This document shows positions 63,908 to 64,000 of a DNA stretch of 64,000 nt, piece by piece. The translations under genes and the position numbers were made by a program. The stretch lies in NCBI RefSeq assembly GCF_002000025.1, contig NZ_MUZV01000005.1, positions 186,001-250,000 on the forward strand, in the 5' to 3' direction. The DNA is from Cognaticolwellia aestuarii (GTDB lineage: Bacteria; Pseudomonadota; Gammaproteobacteria; Enterobacterales; Alteromonadaceae). Position 1 is the stretch's first letter, and each line of letters opens with the position of its first letter. The notes beneath the pieces were generated by a model. The model was not told the DNA's origin. It ran no database searches and was given only the letters and a program-made list of their open reading frames with translations.

Positions 63908-64000
63908 AATTGCTCTCGACAAATTTTTGATTGGTGCAATTTTGGCACTAATGAATTTAAAAATCTATGCTTTTTGTGCACGTATTAGTTACGTATCATG

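Noticed and set aside
1-64000. CRISPR arrays, rRNA and tRNA genes, integron integrase or transposase genes
   Set aside because: I looked for repeat-spacer arrays, tRNA-like folds and integrase/transposase motifs and found none apart from the tmRNA and the elements listed.

Overview
The window looks like the chromosome of a marine gammaproteobacterium of the Colwellia/Thalassotalea type (Alteromonadales, Colwelliaceae). The base composition is AT-rich. The order grpE | nadK-recN-bamE | ratB-ratA | smpB-ssrA is the classical gammaproteobacterial one. TRAP, TonB, GAF-GGDEF and BLUF genes fit a marine heterotroph, as do integron-type attC sites of the kind common in Vibrio and Alteromonadales. 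The genus is an inference from gene content.

Layout. 1-7.8 kb: partial nhaA, an Lrp-family regulator, a secreted protein, then the heat-shock block dnaJ-dnaK-grpE with sigma32-like promoters before dnaK and grpE, and nadK. 7.8-12.1 kb: three minus-strand exported hydrolases sit between nadK and recN, which are normally neighbours; attC sites separate them, so this is an integron-cassette cluster without an integrase. 12.3-16.7 kb: recN with a LexA box, bamE, ratB-ratA, smpB and the tmRNA gene. 16.8-23.2 kb: a coiled-coil protein, a tandem alpha/beta-hydrolase lipoprotein divergent from a CadC-like membrane regulator, a Bax-like glucosaminidase and a BLUF photoreceptor. 23.3-28.6 kb: a TRAP transporter divergent from a Cache-domain histidine kinase and its LuxR-type response regulator, with a near-perfect 44-bp palindrome between them. 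28.7-32.6 kb: fumC, a chemoreceptor and a VOC protein. 32.9-37.2 kb: a TonB-receptor/PepSY/DUF2271/DUF4198 iron-uptake-type operon behind a Fur-like box. 37.5-40.9 kb: an M20 dipeptidase and a MerC-like/Zur pair with a Zur-like box. 41.2-46.5 kb: a probable sugar-acid catabolic cluster. 46.7-47.0 kb: a MITE-like element. 47-54.3 kb: NRDE protein, a 57-residue membrane protein, ThrE exporter/TetR/PilZ, small proteins and a Tat-exported M24 peptidase. 54.46-57.0 kb: a second cassette cluster (membrane protein, HEPN-like protein, small secreted protein, TIR-like protein). 57.5-64 kb: a TetR/MlaC pair sharing an operator, a penicillin-acylase-family lipoprotein, a GAF-GGDEF protein and a LysR regulator.

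The most unusual feature is the pair of integrase-less cassette clusters. Both are headed by the same ~168-bp element. In both copies two GAGGCAA-type palindromes span exactly 144 bp, and the inner palindrome ends exactly 10 nt before the first cassette core (GTT). Similarity between the two loci stops at that core. The element sits where attI would, but no integrase gene is nearby. One cluster carries a TIR-like protein and a HEPN-like protein, both plausible defence genes.
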